DNA from: Tessaracoccus defluvii
Lineage (GTDB): Bacteria; Actinomycetota; Actinomycetes; Propionibacteriales; Propionibacteriaceae
Reading direction: 5' to 3'
NCBI RefSeq assembly: GCF_014489575.1
Contig: NZ_CP060789.1
Coordinates: 2,232,001-2,296,000 of the forward strand
Length of the DNA stretch: 64,000 nt
Positions 25,436 through 35,884 of the stretch are shown piece by piece; the first letter of the stretch is position 1, and each line of letters starts with the position of its first letter. The notes beneath the pieces are model-generated. The model ran no database searches and was not told the DNA's origin. It saw only the letters and a program-made list of their open reading frames with translations. Made by a program: the position numbers and the translations under genes.

Positions 25436-27957
25436 TCAGCCGGCGTCCCGTCGCCGCCACGGCCGCAGAGCGACGCCTGTGAGCACCATCACGACCCCAA
25501 GGCCCAGGATCGCGTAGAGCCACGGCCCTCCTCGCGGGAGGACCTGCACCTCAACCGCCACCGCTCGAACCGTGCCGTCCGCGCCTTGGCCGAGGACGAC
25601 GGCGTGATGCTCCCCGGCCGGCAGGTCCGAGGGAAGTCTGACGAGTGCCGAGACCCGCCCTTCGTCGTCGGCCAGGGCGGAGCCCAGGACCCGTGGATCC
25701 GACTCGATGAGGATCACCACTTCCGTGGCAGGCAGGAACCCGTCAGCGTCCACGTTGAGCGGTCCACCCGCCTGGGTGCGTGGCATGTCATAGCCGAGGA
25801 GCCTGAGCGAGAAGCCTTCGAGCGGGTTGGGAGGGGTCCGGGTGATCTCGGGGTCCCAGATCGGCGTGCCGACGAGATCGAACTCTTCGGCGGCAGGCGT
25901 TTGAGACCACGCGACAATGGCGCGCGCCATCGCTGTGTGTCCCTCCGGCGTCGGGTGCAGCAGCTCCTGCGTGTTGAGCAGCTGTATCCCGGCGTCCACC
26001 GGCGTGCGCGACAAGCTGGTGGTGCTGACGGTGACCCCGTAGCTGAGCTCTCCCCCTCGCAGATCGTGTGGTCAGGCTGGAATGCGCCTTCCACCGTCGT
26101 GACCACGAACACCGGGCGTCCTTCACTGCGGAGGGTGTAGGCGGCCAGCGACACGCTCGTGTTGAGCGCATCGAGGAACTGGTTGAGATAGGCCAGTTCA
26201 CTACCACCGACGCCAAGCACGCATCCGGACGGGGAGGCGTTGCCGGGAAGCGTCTCCGGGACGATCCGCGGATAGGGCACCACGACGATCGGCACAGTCC
26301 GTCGTGACCGATTCCGGGCCGCCTCGTCGTCGTTGACGACGGCGTCGACGGATCTCAGGACGTCGACGATGTCGCCCTGGACAGCCATGGCGCGCTCCAA
26401 CGCATCGGTCGTCGAGGTCCGGGCGCCCGACCAGTCCACCTCGATTCCCTGGTCACACCTCCACCCGGCCGGCCAGGAGAAGACGCGGAGCTCCGCCAGG
26501 ACGTTGCCGTAGATGCAGCGCCTACCGATGAGCCCGAAGCCCGCATCGTTGCCCCCGATGGACATGACAACGGCCTCCGGCGGGTCGTCTCCCAGCATCA
26601 GGTCGCGCAGCGCCAGCAGTTGCGGCCTCACCGCCTGGTCTCCGGAGTTCTGCGGGGCGAAGAAGTCGGACGTGACCGCCCCCGAGCACGCGATGACGGT
26701 GGTGTTGTCCGCCCAGATCGCGTGAGCGTACGTCGACTGCGAGCGGTGGCAGAGCGAATCGCCCTCACCGCCGTCGGTGTCACCTGAGTAGAAGCTGGCC
26801 CCTTCGCCCGACGAGTACGAATCGCCGAGCACCACCACGGAGTCGACTTCGGCGAGCACACCCCCGAGTTCGGTGCGCGACACGGCACTGTCGATGTGGA
26901 AGGTGCCGTCGACGATGGCCGGGGCTGCGTTGGTCGCGGTGGCCGTGACGGTCCAGGAGGCGTCCCGGGACCATTCGAGATCATCGGGACGCACCGCGAA
27001 CACCAGGCTCCTGGAGACGCCGACATCGAGGTTGCCCAGGAAGCGCACGGGGCGCGGAACCAGGACGGTGCTGGTGCCCGTGTCGTCCGTCGAACGCACG
27101 GTCAGCGAGACGCGGACGTCGGCCGCTGCCACCCGTCCCCCGGCCCGGACCGTGACCACGACGTCGCCTCCGCTACTGCCGGTGGTGCCGTTGACCACGC
27201 GTACCGAATCCGGTGCATCGACCGTCAGCGACAAGGTGGCTTGTGCCGACGACGCGATCGCAGCTGAGAGCTCGTCCCCCGAACCGTCGCCGGCGTCGAC
27301 GTAGCGACCACCGGTCGCGTCAGCTACACACCGCATCTCGGCCTCTGCCGCGCCTGCCAGATTCAGGCCGACGGTGTTGATCTGGACGTCCAGGCCGCTG
27401 TCGCGGATCTCATCGGCCACCTCACACACCGGCGGTTCTCCGCAGTTGGATTCGCCGTCTGACACCAGCACGATGACGCCCCGGGCCTCCTTACCGTAGC
27501 TGTCCCGGATCAGGGAGGCTGCGTGGCGAAGGGCCGGACCCGTTGGCGTGTTTCCGTCCGGAGTGAGCCGGCGCACGGCGGCGGCAGCCGCGGCGGGATC
27601 CAGCGGCCCAGGGGCGACCTCCACCCGTCCCGTTTTGCAGCCGTCGACCACCAAGGCGCCGCGTCCTGGATAGGCCAACAGCCCGAACGGCTGGTCTGCA
27701 CCGAGGCTGCCGACCAGATCCAGGACGGCGGAGCGGGCTGCCTGGATGCGTGAGTATCGCTCGCTGATCAGCCCACCCACCCCCTCGTTCATCGAGTCCG
27801 ACGTGTCCATCACCACGACGACGGGCGTGAACATCCCGAACGGATCATTATCGGCCGCCGTCGCGGCTGGCAGGACGACAATGGACGCGGCGACTGCGGC
27901 CAAAACTGCGAGACAGCACCCCTGCATCCACCGCGTGGACCGTGCGGTGAGGCTCAT
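25436..27957 (-). CDS. Secreted vWA-SGNH hydrolase membrane protein (one apparent frameshift)
   Basis: About 840 residues after restoring one base. A signal sequence (CCLAVLAAVAASIVVLPAATA) is followed by a vWA domain whose metal site begins DTSDSMNEG near residue 48. A beta-sandwich linker leads to an SGNH/GDSL hydrolase with GDSYSSGEG near residue 375, SIGGND near 467 and HPTPEGH near 669. A C-terminal membrane helix ends GVALRPWRRRDAG. The frame breaks at about 26045-26055 in GAGGGGGAGAG; one more G fuses the halves through CEGGELSYGV. The start overlaps the upstream stop (ATGA). It probably acts on the cell surface; substrate unknown. Confidence 0.72.
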
Positions 27958-28910
27958 CGTGACGCCTCGAGGTCCGCGAGTTGCTCGGAGGTCCCGAGCA
28001 GACGGGCATCTCCGAGCACGGCGACGGGTTCGCCGTCGACCGCGATGATCTCGATGCGCAGGCGCAACACCTCGCGCAGGTCCACCCGCACCTGCGTTGT
28101 CTCCCCGTAGGCGGCGGTGGCTTCGGCGAGCACCTTGCCGTCCCCCAGGACGCGGACGGCGGCCCTTCCCACATCGCCCCGGTCCGAGACACCGATGGTG
28201 GCCTCCAGCGCGGACACTCGTCGTGACAGGACCCACTCGCCGGCGGCTGCACCATCATCGAAACGGCAGGCAACACTGTCCTGGACGGCGATGCCATTGA
28301 GCATGGCCGAGTCGACGGCCCTGCAGGACGTGGGCTCAGCGAATGGCAGGGCCGAGAGGGACAGCGCGTCGCCGGCGTCTGCCACCACCACACGCAGCAC
28401 CGGGCCGAGGGGTTCGCCAGCCTCTGGGTCGATTGAGAGGACGGTGCCGTCGGCGACGGTGGGATCGACATCGCGGGTGACGTGGACCACGGCGCCCAGC
28501 GACTCCACGAGTCGACGGGCCTCGGAGAGCTGTGTGCCGATGAGCTCAGGTGTGGCCACTGACTCCGACAAGGTGATGGTGACACCGCCGATCGCCTCGT
28601 CCCCCGGGGTCGGCACCTGCTCAGTCACCACACCCTCCGGTCCGGCAGCAGGTGCCGTCATGGTTGTGACCGCAGAGGTGATGCCGGCGTCGGCGAGGAC
28701 CCGCGCGACCACGTCGGACGTCAGACCCAGCAGATCGGGCATCGTCGCCACGGCCTCCGCGACGGGGCTCGACTCGGTCTCGACGGCCACCACCCGATCT
28801 GGCGCCACCACGGTGCGTGGAAACAGCAGCTGGCCTCCGGCGAACCCGATGAGAAGCAGCCCAATCACAGCGATCACCCATCCCAGGGGGCGCACCCAAC
28901 GACGGTTCAT
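27954..28910 (-). CDS. Membrane-anchored PASTA-NPCBM protein
   Basis: 318 residues. One N-terminal membrane helix (WVIAVIGLLLIGFAGGQLL) is followed by two PASTA-type repeats (MPDLLGLTSDVVARVLADAG, then TPELIGTQLSEARRLVESLG). The C-terminal 135 residues resemble an NPCBM-type beta-sandwich (GEWVLSRRVSALEATIGVSD). PASTA repeats bind muropeptides and NPCBM domains bind sugars, so the extracellular part likely touches the cell wall. Both ends overlap neighbours by four bases, placing it in the vWA-SGNH/RyR operon. Confidence 0.68.
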   Translation of the reverse strand: MNRRWVRPLGWVIAVIGLLLIGFAGGQLLFPRTVVAPDRVVAVETESSPVAEAVATMPDLLGLTSDVVARVLADAGITSAVTTMTAPAAGPEGVVTEQVPTPGDEAIGGVTITLSESVATPELIGTQLSEARRLVESLGAVVHVTRDVDPTVADGTVLSIDPEAGEPLGPVLRVVVADAGDALSLSALPFAEPTSCRAVDSAMLNGIAVQDSVACRFDDGAAAGEWVLSRRVSALEATIGVSDRGDVGRAAVRVLGDGKVLAEATAAYGETTQVRVDLREVLRLRIEIIAVDGEPVAVLGDARLLGTSEQLADLEASR

Positions 28911-30975
28911 GCGAGTTCCTTCGTGTCAGCCGGGTCGCCAATCTCGATGCCCTCGGCGGCCAGTGCGCGTGCCATCATCTCGACGTTGCTGCGATCGAGC
29001 CCCCGTTCACTGCCGAGAGCGGACCACGGCTTGACGAAACTGTGGCCCTCGGCGCCGTTCCTGCGTTGGAAGTGCGACCAGCGACGATGCTCCGCCTCAG
29101 CCAGCAGGCTGACCTGGTCATCGGTCAGGTGGTGGAGTACGGGGTTGTCGGACCGCCGCCAATCCAGACCCACCAGGGCGAGCTTCACCGGATAGTCCCT
29201 CACCACCGCCCGGTTGGAGGCCTGGTAGAACTCGCTCATCTCGTCCCAGGCCGCGGTGGCCAGCGCCGACTGGGTGGGGTTGCGCAGGTCTGCCTGCTTG
29301 TCCACGTAGGCCTGGTGGACCAGCGGGGCAAGCCTTTCCACCGCCGCGTCATCCAGGAGGGGCTCCTCGCGAGAACTCACCCCCAGCCCGCGCACTGGAT
29401 GAGCCCCGGCAGGCGGGCTGCCGTCTCCAGCGCCCACGCCGTCGCCTCCGGCCCCGTCGGGAGCAGCCCGTCCATCCCGGAGAGCAGGATCTTGGCCATC
29501 TCCCGCAGCCGGGCCGGTCCGACGATCGGGGGTTCGCATGGGCGGGCCCCGGGCCGCGCGTCCAGACCGCCGGCCTCCAACACCTCGAATGCCAGCCTCG
29601 CGCCATTCCCGACGAGCCGGCGGATGCCGACTCCGACCCTCGCGTCATCCGGACGGACGTCGATCAGTTCGCCCGTCGTGTCTCGGACGAGTCGCCCGAA
29701 GATGGACGGGCTCTCGGGCGGCCACGCGCGGGCGTCGGCCGCCACCTCGTCCGCCAGGAGGTCCACCGAGCTGCGCTTGAGGACGGACAGATCGCTCAGC
29801 AGCGTGCCCCTGGAGATCCAGACAAGGCGGTCCTCATTCGATCCGAGGGACGTGGTCCAGTGCTCGGCGTCGTCCACGATCACCGCCACCCGCGCGTCGG
29901 GCAGCTCGCGCAGCAACGCCCGGGCCACCGGCAACGAGTCGCTGCCCCGGGCCAGGGCCACGTAGGCGCGCAGCCCCGACGATCGCCCTTTACCTTCTGG
30001 AGGCGGCGGCCAGCCTTCCATCACCCGTTGCGCGGCGGCCGCGACCCGGGCCGGGGTGAGGCACGGCTCCTCGCTGACCCGCAGCGAGTGGTCCAGGCCA
30101 TCACCGCGAAGCGCCGAGGCGAACGTCGGTCCGACGCTCAGACAGTGCACGGCCGGGCGACGGCCGTCGCGCCAACCCGCCACGAGGATCCGGCGCACCA
30201 GCTCGGTGGCCAGCAGATCGTCCCCGATCACGAGGGGAGGGGGAACCGCATGCTCGGCCGGGTAGGGAGGAGAGATTCGGAGGGTCTCGAGCGCAACCTG
30301 CGTGGATCGGCACACCGCGTGCACTCCGGACGCGGGGCGTCGGAGCCACTCCCTCGTCAAATCCGGTGACTCGAGCACCACCGTGCGGTCAGCGGTCGAA
30401 GTGGCCGGCATCACGCTGGAGAGGAGCCGGACCGTCTCGTCATCGCTGTCGCCGACGACGATCACGCGAGATGCGTCACGCAGGACTCCGTCGAGTTCAC
30501 GCTCGCCCAGTCCGGACAGCACCCGGATTCTCTGCGCGGTGAGTTGAGCGGCCTCGTCGTCTGCCAGGTCGCCGACCACAGAGACGCTGCCGTGGGATGC
30601 GCCGCGCCGGATGCCCTGGGCCAGTCCCCGGATCTCAGGTCCGGTGCCGACGAGGACGGAGTGTCCCTTGTCTCGCGTGGCCAGGTACAACGTGATCTGG
30701 GAGCTGAGCACGGCGGTGATCACGCGAAGGACGGCGTAGAACGCTACCCCTACCGCGAGAAAGCGGGCCGCCTGCAGCGGCCAGACAGGGTCCGTGCCCT
30801 CGTACGACACCGCGAACAGCTGAAGGGAGCGGTAAAGGTGGTCCAGGAACGAACCGGCGGGGTCCTGCTGCCACCAGCCGAGCACCCCGAGCCCCAGCAC
30901 GAGCAGCGCAACGCTGCCGATCACCGGGATCTCCCGCCTGGCCCACCGGCCCTTCGTCCAGCGGTCACGCCCCAT
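28907..30975 (-). CDS. Two-helix membrane protein with Rossmann and RyR domains (one apparent frameshift)
   Basis: About 689 residues. Two N-terminal membrane helices (residues about 16-36 and 65-90) flank a short polar loop. A TrkA-N-like Rossmann unit (HSVLVGTGPEIRGLAQGIRR) follows and appears duplicated further on. The end is an RyR domain (EMSEFYQASNRAV, LAEAEHRRWSHFQRRNG). The order of two helices, a loop and TrkA-N recalls ligand-gated ion channels, but no selectivity filter is visible. The frame breaks at about 29385-29395 (GCGGGCTGGGGG); one G restores CAGLGVSSREE. It is the membrane counterpart of the soluble protein at 10048-11586. ATG 30975 has GGAGGGG upstream. Confidence 0.7.
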
Positions 30976-31375
30976 GTCGAGCCCCTCCGTCCTCGGTGGG
31001 CCGATACCGCCCGTGGAACTGATCCCCGGGCACCACCCACATGGCCCCATCGAGCCGCACCACCCAGTCTCCGGCCCGCGCCACGCCAGGGCCCTCAGTG
31101 CTGTCCACTGCCTCGCCGTGGGAGGCCGGCCTGGCCTCCGCCCACCCTGACCGCTCGAAGACCCCGGTGTCGACAGGCCGGTAGGAGGATCGCAACGCCT
31201 CCTCCGTGATGCTCCATCTGTCATCCGGCCGGCGCGGGTCCCAGAGGCGCCAGTCACCGGCAGCCGCCCTCATCGTGCTGCCGGAGGCGGTGGACCACAC
31301 CCATGCGGCGGAGAGCACCTCACCGTGCACCGTGCCGACCCGCCGGAACCACCTCCAGGGGCCAACCGCCGTCAC
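30965..31375 (-). CDS. Small conserved-looking protein upstream of the RyR membrane protein
   Basis: 136 residues from GTG 31375. The C-terminal half reads AGDWVVRLDGAMWVVPGDQF, a GDW...DG..WVVP pattern seen in small actinobacterial proteins that process or bind a ligand-like input. No membrane segment. The 3' end overlaps the next gene by 11 bases. Longer reading upstream has no ribosome site and unlikely codons, so the start is uncertain. Function unknown. Confidence 0.5.
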   Translation of the reverse strand: MTAVGPWRWFRRVGTVHGEVLSAAWVWSTASGSTMRAAAGDWRLWDPRRPDDRWSITEEALRSSYRPVDTGVFERSGWAEARPASHGEAVDSTEGPGVARAGDWVVRLDGAMWVVPGDQFHGRYRPTEDGGARHGA

Positions 31376-31615
31376 AGGTGACTCGCGCTCTCGATGACCA
31401 CGGAGCCTGTATAGCAGGTTGTCTCGGCCTGCAGGACGTCGGCGGTACACACCCCGAGATCGGGCGTGACGGCGCTGTGCTGCCGTGATGAACACCGTTC
31501 CTGATTGCCGTAGCCCCGCACCGGCACATACTCCGGTGCGCTCAGTCGCGCCACGAAGTCGGTGAGAGGGAGCTGCCGCGGCCCGACGGTGATCCCGGGT
31601 TCAGCGAGGATGCGC
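31376..31615. promoter_or_regulatory. Divergent intergenic region
   Basis: Gap between the RyR operon (left) and the AAA+ gene (right), with no supported gene. It contains a perfect 7-bp hairpin, GCACCGG at 31518-31524 pairing with CCGGTGC at 31533-31539, about 77 bases before the AAA+ start. Both operons must be read out of this gap. No confident -35/-10 pair was found. Confidence 0.35.
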
Positions 31616-33199
31616 ATGCAGAGCAACACCCTGGTTTGGCGGGTCCATGTCTCGAGCCTTCAGCAGACCAGAAGCCTCGTGGCCAGCTACCTTCGGGCGC
31701 GGGTGCCGTTGATCATCGTCGAATCGATCGAGCCGGGGCGCGTCATGGAGCTCTTGAGAGACGTGGCCGACGAGATCCGCTCGATGAACTTCTACGAGCA
31801 CTCCCGCACCGAGGGCATCAAGGACCTCCTCACGCAGCAGACCATGGGCGACGACACCTCCCTCGCCGCGGCGCTCGACCAGGCCCGCGTCACGTTCAAG
31901 GCCCGCAAGAACGTCAACTTCGTTCTCACCGACGTCGAGGATCTGGCCGACGAGACCTCGACGTCGCGGCACCTCGCGGAGATGGTTCGTCTTGCCGAGA
32001 CCTGCAGCGGCAGCATCATCCTCATCGAGTCCAAGCCCGTCTGGGGCGGCTTGGCCCGCCAGGGCATGAGCGTGGCCCTGGACGTGCCGACCACCGACGA
32101 GCTGGTCCGCACCCTCCAGGGCATCATCGACGACCACCAGGGGGTGGTGACGGTCGAATGGGGCACCGCGGAAGTCCGTCGCGGCGCTGAGATCCTCACC
32201 GGCATCACCGAGACCGAGGCCGTCAACGTCCTCATGACCATGCTGGCGAACAAGCACCTCGCCAACGCCGACCTTGCCCAGCTCTCGGAGTACAAGGACC
32301 GCGTCTTCGGTTCGCTGGCCGGGATCGAGCGGGTCCCCCTGCGTGAGGACTACCGCGTCGGGGGTCTGCAGCAGCTCCAGGACTGGCTGGTGGACCGCGA
32401 GACCCTGATGAAGGCCGACCTGTCGACCACCCGCCTGCACCCGCCCAAGGGCGTCCTCCTCGTGGGAGTGCCCGGCTGCGGGAAGTCCCTGTCCGCCAAG
32501 GCCATCGCCCACAAGTGGGGGCTTCCGCTGTACCGGCTGGACATGGCGGGGATCCTCGGGATGTACGTCGGGCAGTCCGAATCTCGGCTCCGCGAGGCGC
32601 TTGCGGCGGCGGATCGGGTGGCACCGTGTGTCCTGTGGATCGATGAGATCGAGAAAGCCCTGTCCACCTCCGCCGGTGACGGAGGTACGTCCCGACGTCT
32701 GATCGGCCAGTTCCTCTACTGGCTGCAGGAGTCGACGTCGAAGACCTTCCTGGTGGCCACGGCCAACGATGTCACCACCCTGCCGCCGGAGCTACTCCGC
32801 AAGGGGCGATTCGACGAGATGTTCTTCGTCGACCTGCCCGACTCCGAGGACCGGGAGGAGATCCTCCGCCTCTACTTCGACCGCTACCTTGACATGGAAA
32901 TTCCGCCGCACCTGGCGGCTGAGCTGGTGGACCTCACCCATGGGTTCTCCGGGTCGGACATCGACTCGGTTGTCCATGCCATCGCCACGCGGATGTACAC
33001 CAAGGGGACCACCGTTCTCCCACCCGAGCAGGAGCTGCGGGCGTGGTTCGCCGACGTCGTCCCCTACCGCCGCTCCAACGAGGAGGACGTCGCCGCGCTC
33101 CGGGCCTGGGCCAACGGCCGATGCCTGCCCGCCGGGACACCTCGCACCGCAGGCCACGCAGGGACGGCAACCGCCACCCGCCGCCTCGTCGTGGCATAG
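31616..33199 (+). CDS. Ycf46/FtsH-like AAA+ ATPase
   Basis: 527 residues. The N-terminal half is a degenerate AAA-like domain without a P-loop ([20 protein letters not shown], then [14 protein letters not shown]). The C-terminal half is a full AAA+ module: Walker A GVPGCGKS (lysine about residue 290), Walker [13 protein letters not shown], sensor [14 protein letters not shown] and arginine finger [10 protein letters not shown]. This double arrangement is typical of the Ycf46 group. It is soluble, with no protease domain. Start: ATG 31616 with GCGAGG six bases upstream; ATG 31610 adds two residues. Likely a remodelling factor for neighbours in the plus-strand operon. Confidence 0.8.
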   Translation: MQSNTLVWRVHVSSLQQTRSLVASYLRARVPLIIVESIEPGRVMELLRDVADEIRSMNFYEHSRTEGIKDLLTQQTMGDDTSLAAALDQARVTFKARKNVNFVLTDVEDLADETSTSRHLAEMVRLAETCSGSIILIESKPVWGGLARQGMSVALDVPTTDELVRTLQGIIDDHQGVVTVEWGTAEVRRGAEILTGITETEAVNVLMTMLANKHLANADLAQLSEYKDRVFGSLAGIERVPLREDYRVGGLQQLQDWLVDRETLMKADLSTTRLHPPKGVLLVGVPGCGKSLSAKAIAHKWGLPLYRLDMAGILGMYVGQSESRLREALAAADRVAPCVLWIDEIEKALSTSAGDGGTSRRLIGQFLYWLQESTSKTFLVATANDVTTLPPELLRKGRFDEMFFVDLPDSEDREEILRLYFDRYLDMEIPPHLAAELVDLTHGFSGSDIDSVVHAIATRMYTKGTTVLPPEQELRAWFADVVPYRRSNEEDVAALRAWANGRCLPAGTPRTAGHAGTATATRRLVVA

Positions 33200-33211
33200 C
33201 CGAGGAGCGAC

Positions 33212-33970
33212 GTGAGCACCACACCTCAACCCTCATCCCGAAGTTTCCCCATTCCAGCGCTACTGATCGGACTCGGCGTGCTCCTCATCATCGGCTACCT
33301 GGCCTGGCAGATGACCAGCGCGGCCACGGACAGCGCCGTGCCCGCGGCTGCCTCCACCCTGGAGCTCCTCCCCGCACCATCGGAGCCGACCCCCGCCGAA
33401 CCGGCCGAGGAGCCGTCACCCGAGAGCGCCGAGCCCAGCGAGAGCACCCCGGGGCCCACAGCGAGCGAACCCGCACCGTCGACACCGACGGAGGAGCCCT
33501 TCTCGGGGGCTGACGATGAGGCGCTGCCAGGCGACGCAGGCGGCGACGCCTACAGCTCGGAGGAAGCCGCCCTCGAGCAGCTCGCCGGCTACGCCCGGGG
33601 ATACGACGCCATCATCCCGAAGAACAGCCAGTGGGTGGTCCAGCTGTCGTCGAAGTACGTGGGCGTGAGCGATCCGCTCCTCACCGCGGCCAACGGCACC
33701 CACACCTTCTACGCCACCGACATCGTGGCGGAGTTCGAGCAGATCGCCCAGTCGGTCACCAGCGTCCAGGTGGTGCTGCTCGACAGCCGCACCTACGGAA
33801 AGCAGCAGCTCATCGACGGTAAGAACCTCTGGGTCACCTTCGGGCTCAGCGACTACTTCACCAGCGAGGACGACGTGCTGAGCTGGTGCGCCGGGGAGTT
33901 CCCCTACCTCGAGGGACGGGAGCGGCTGAACGTCTGCATGCCCACCCGACTGAAGCCACCGAACGGATAG
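33212..33970 (+). CDS. Single-pass membrane protein with Pro/Glu-rich linker
   Basis: 252 residues. One membrane helix near the N-terminus (PALLIGLGVLLIIGYLAW) is followed by an 80-residue acidic proline/serine linker and a globular extracellular-type domain of about 125 residues. That domain starts SQWVVQLSSKYVG, faintly recalling SPOR domains, and contains WVTFGLSDYF. GTG 33212 has GAGGAG upstream and follows the AAA+ stop by 12 bases. Orientation N-in is expected. Function unknown. Confidence 0.6.
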   Translation: MSTTPQPSSRSFPIPALLIGLGVLLIIGYLAWQMTSAATDSAVPAAASTLELLPAPSEPTPAEPAEEPSPESAEPSESTPGPTASEPAPSTPTEEPFSGADDEALPGDAGGDAYSSEEAALEQLAGYARGYDAIIPKNSQWVVQLSSKYVGVSDPLLTAANGTHTFYATDIVAEFEQIAQSVTSVQVVLLDSRTYGKQQLIDGKNLWVTFGLSDYFTSEDDVLSWCAGEFPYLEGRERLNVCMPTRLKPPNG

Positions 33971-34225
33971 CCATCGACGGTCGCGGACCCCCGTCGATCT
34001 CCAGGAGCCCAGCTTCCGGGCCGGTCCCCGTTCGGCTGCCGCCACGACACCCGAGTCCGCGAGGACAGGGCGTGACAGGAACGTGACAAAACCGCAGCCT
34101 GTGTGGAGCCGGAGCGATCGCCTCGCCCAGAATCACGACCGTGAAGGTTCGGCGCAGCACAGACGACCAAAGCGCCGACGCTCCCCACCGGAGTGCAACA
34201 ACTACCAACAGATCCTGGAGGAATC
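33971..34225. promoter_or_regulatory. Intergenic region with paired CGTGACA sites
   Basis: 255 bases without a gene. CGTGACA occurs twice in direct orientation, at 34071-34077 and 34082-34088, one helical turn apart, about 140 bases before the next start. This spacing suits an operator or a -35-like element, but nothing else supports it. Confidence 0.3.
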
Positions 34226-34615
34226 ATGACAACCTGGAATGACGTCAAGCGCTACATCCACTCGAACTACAAGGCCGAGGACCTCACTGACGATGCGATC
34301 AAGCTCCTGTTCGACACTGGACGGCTCAGAAGCCAACTCGTGTTCCTCGTGCACATCGAATCCGAGAGCGGTGAGAGCTGGCTGCAGGTCCACTCACCGA
34401 TCGGAGACCGCGGAGAAGTGAACCTCGAGCGAGCGGCGGAGATCCTGAGCACTAAGGTGGCCGGGGGTCTGATGATCATCGGGGACAAGGTTCTCGTCAC
34501 CAACAGCTCGCCCCTGAGCAACCTGGACACCAACGAACTGGTGGATCCCATGCTCTCGATTCTCCGGACGGCCGACGAGTTGGAGGACACGCTCCTGGGG
34601 GTGGATCGGCACTGA
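34226..34615 (+). CDS. Small acidic protein, YbjN/chaperone-like (uncertain)
   Basis: 129 residues starting MTTWNDVKRYIHSNY after a clear GGAGG site. It alternates helices and strands (LVFLVHIESESGESWLQVHS, GLMIIGDKVLVTNSS), the pattern of YbjN or secretion-chaperone-like folds. No catalytic motif. It stands alone, with 255 bases before it and a hairpin after it, so it is probably its own transcript. The fold guess is weak. Confidence 0.6.
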   Translation: MTTWNDVKRYIHSNYKAEDLTDDAIKLLFDTGRLRSQLVFLVHIESESGESWLQVHSPIGDRGEVNLERAAEILSTKVAGGLMIIGDKVLVTNSSPLSNLDTNELVDPMLSILRTADELEDTLLGVDRH

Positions 34616-34633
34616 GCAACCGGACGCCCGGGA

Positions 34634-34663
34634 CGGAGTCCGGCTGATCACAACCAGACTCCG
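34634..34663 (+). terminator. Hairpin after the small acidic protein gene
   Basis: Arms CGGAGTCCGG (34634-34643) and CCAGACTCCG (34654-34663) pair over 9 of 10 positions around a 10-base loop, 18 bases after the stop. No T run follows. Confidence 0.4.
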
Positions 34664-34668
34664 CCCCG

Positions 34669-34678
34669 CTGTCCGTCA
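34669..34678 (+). promoter_or_regulatory. CTGTCCGTCA motif upstream of the coiled-coil/Clp/kinase operon
   Basis: Second exact copy of the 10-mer, 58 bases before the GTG at 34736 and just after a hairpin. The position suits initiation or control of the long operon that follows. Confidence 0.35.
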
Positions 34679-34735
34679 GGTCCGGCGTCGAAGCCAGGAG
34701 GGTCGTATGCGCGCAGATGTCACCGGAAGACGGCC

Positions 34736-35884
34736 GTGAGCGGCCCGAAGGGGTACGGCTACTCGGTGGTCTCGGCGGAGGAGTTGCGCCGTCGGGAGGA
34801 CGGGGCCCGCAACGGCCGGTGCGAGCAGCACGTGATCACGCTGGCCGGCCTGATCGGTCAGCTGCGTCACCTCGGCGTCGCCACTCCCAAGGAGGTCGTG
34901 CGGCCGTCGAAGCCGACCCACGACGCGCTGATCGCGTGGGAGAAGTCGCTGGAGAAGGCCATCGCCGAAGCCGAGAAGCGGGTCGCCGACGAGTCGGCGA
35001 AGGCGATCCTGCGTCGCCTGAACGCGACGCGAGAAGCCGTCGATGTCACGGGCGTCAGCCTCGGGGGCGCCCGCACCCGACCGACCACGGGCGCGGGTCG
35101 GCCTGCGCGGCACCCCGCCCTCGAGCAGGTCGCAGGCGGCGTCACAACGGTGGTGACGCTGGTGGCAGGTCTGCACGACCCGGCGGAGCGCGACGCGTTG
35201 ACAGCGATGGCGGAGACGATTCTCGGAACCACCAATCCAGCCCAGGCGCAGGGAGACCTCCTCACGCTCAAGACCAGGGTGACCAATGCTCGTCGGGTCC
35301 AGGAGTGCCGCGAGCAGGCTGCCCAGGCCGTGCTGGAGGTAGCAGGCATCGAGTCCCCGGAGGCGGACCTACTGCGGGAGCGTGCAGCGGAGGCCTTGAC
35401 GCCCGGGGACGTGACGGCGCTCAGGGGTGCGGTCAGGTCGCTGGCTGAGCGGGCGGCGCGCGACGCCGACGCCACGTATGTGCGGCGCGCCCTTGAGGAC
35501 GTGGTGGCCGAGTTGGGCTTCAGCGTGGCCGAGGGCTTCTCGCTGACGAAATTCGGTGCGGTCGGGGTGGCCGAGCACGCGGATCATCCCGGCTACGGGC
35601 TACGGCTCCAGGTGAACCCCACGTCCGGCCAGCTCCTCACGCGCGTGGTGGCCGACGGGGTGACCACGGCCGAGGCTGACGCCCGCGCCGAGCGGGAGAC
35701 CTGTGAGAAGGTCCATGCAGTCGCGGCAGGGCTCGCCCGGCACGGCGTCGCGACGGACCTCACGGTCGAGCGCCAGCCGGGTGAAGCCCCCGTCCTACGC
35801 CGCGAGGCCGGGTCGACGAAGCGGAACCCCGCCACCCCACGGAGGACCAGACGCACCGCCGACGCGAAGGAGCGCGCCAGGTGA
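34736..35884 (+). CDS. Helical protein leading the Clp-like/kinase operon
   Basis: 382 residues, beginning MSGPKGYGYSVVSAEELRRR. The body is largely alpha-helical with coiled-coil character around WEKSLEKAIAEAEKRV. The C-terminal 100 residues include strands (YGLRLQVNPTSGQLLTRVV) and a basic tail. No named domain. The stop overlaps the GTG start of the Clp-like ATPase (GTGA), which suggests it is a partner or substrate adaptor of that ATPase. Confidence 0.6.
   Translation: MSGPKGYGYSVVSAEELRRREDGARNGRCEQHVITLAGLIGQLRHLGVATPKEVVRPSKPTHDALIAWEKSLEKAIAEAEKRVADESAKAILRRLNATREAVDVTGVSLGGARTRPTTGAGRPARHPALEQVAGGVTTVVTLVAGLHDPAERDALTAMAETILGTTNPAQAQGDLLTLKTRVTNARRVQECREQAAQAVLEVAGIESPEADLLRERAAEALTPGDVTALRGAVRSLAERAARDADATYVRRALEDVVAELGFSVAEGFSLTKFGAVGVAEHADHPGYGLRLQVNPTSGQLLTRVVADGVTTAEADARAERETCEKVHAVAAGLARHGVATDLTVERQPGEAPVLRREAGSTKRNPATPRRTRRTADAKERAR

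Noticed and set aside
28907..30975. A genuine potassium channel
   Set aside because: Two helices plus TrkA-N suggest it, but the loop lacks any selectivity-filter motif, so I keep only a ligand-sensing membrane description.
34021..34225. A small gene between 33971 and 34225
   Set aside because: Short frames exist on both strands but none has a ribosome site plus a plausible protein composition.
34736..35448. Overlapping plus-strand frame starting near 34717
   Set aside because: The amino-acid composition is arginine/glycine shadow type. The frame from GTG 34736 is helical, balanced and coupled to the next gene.
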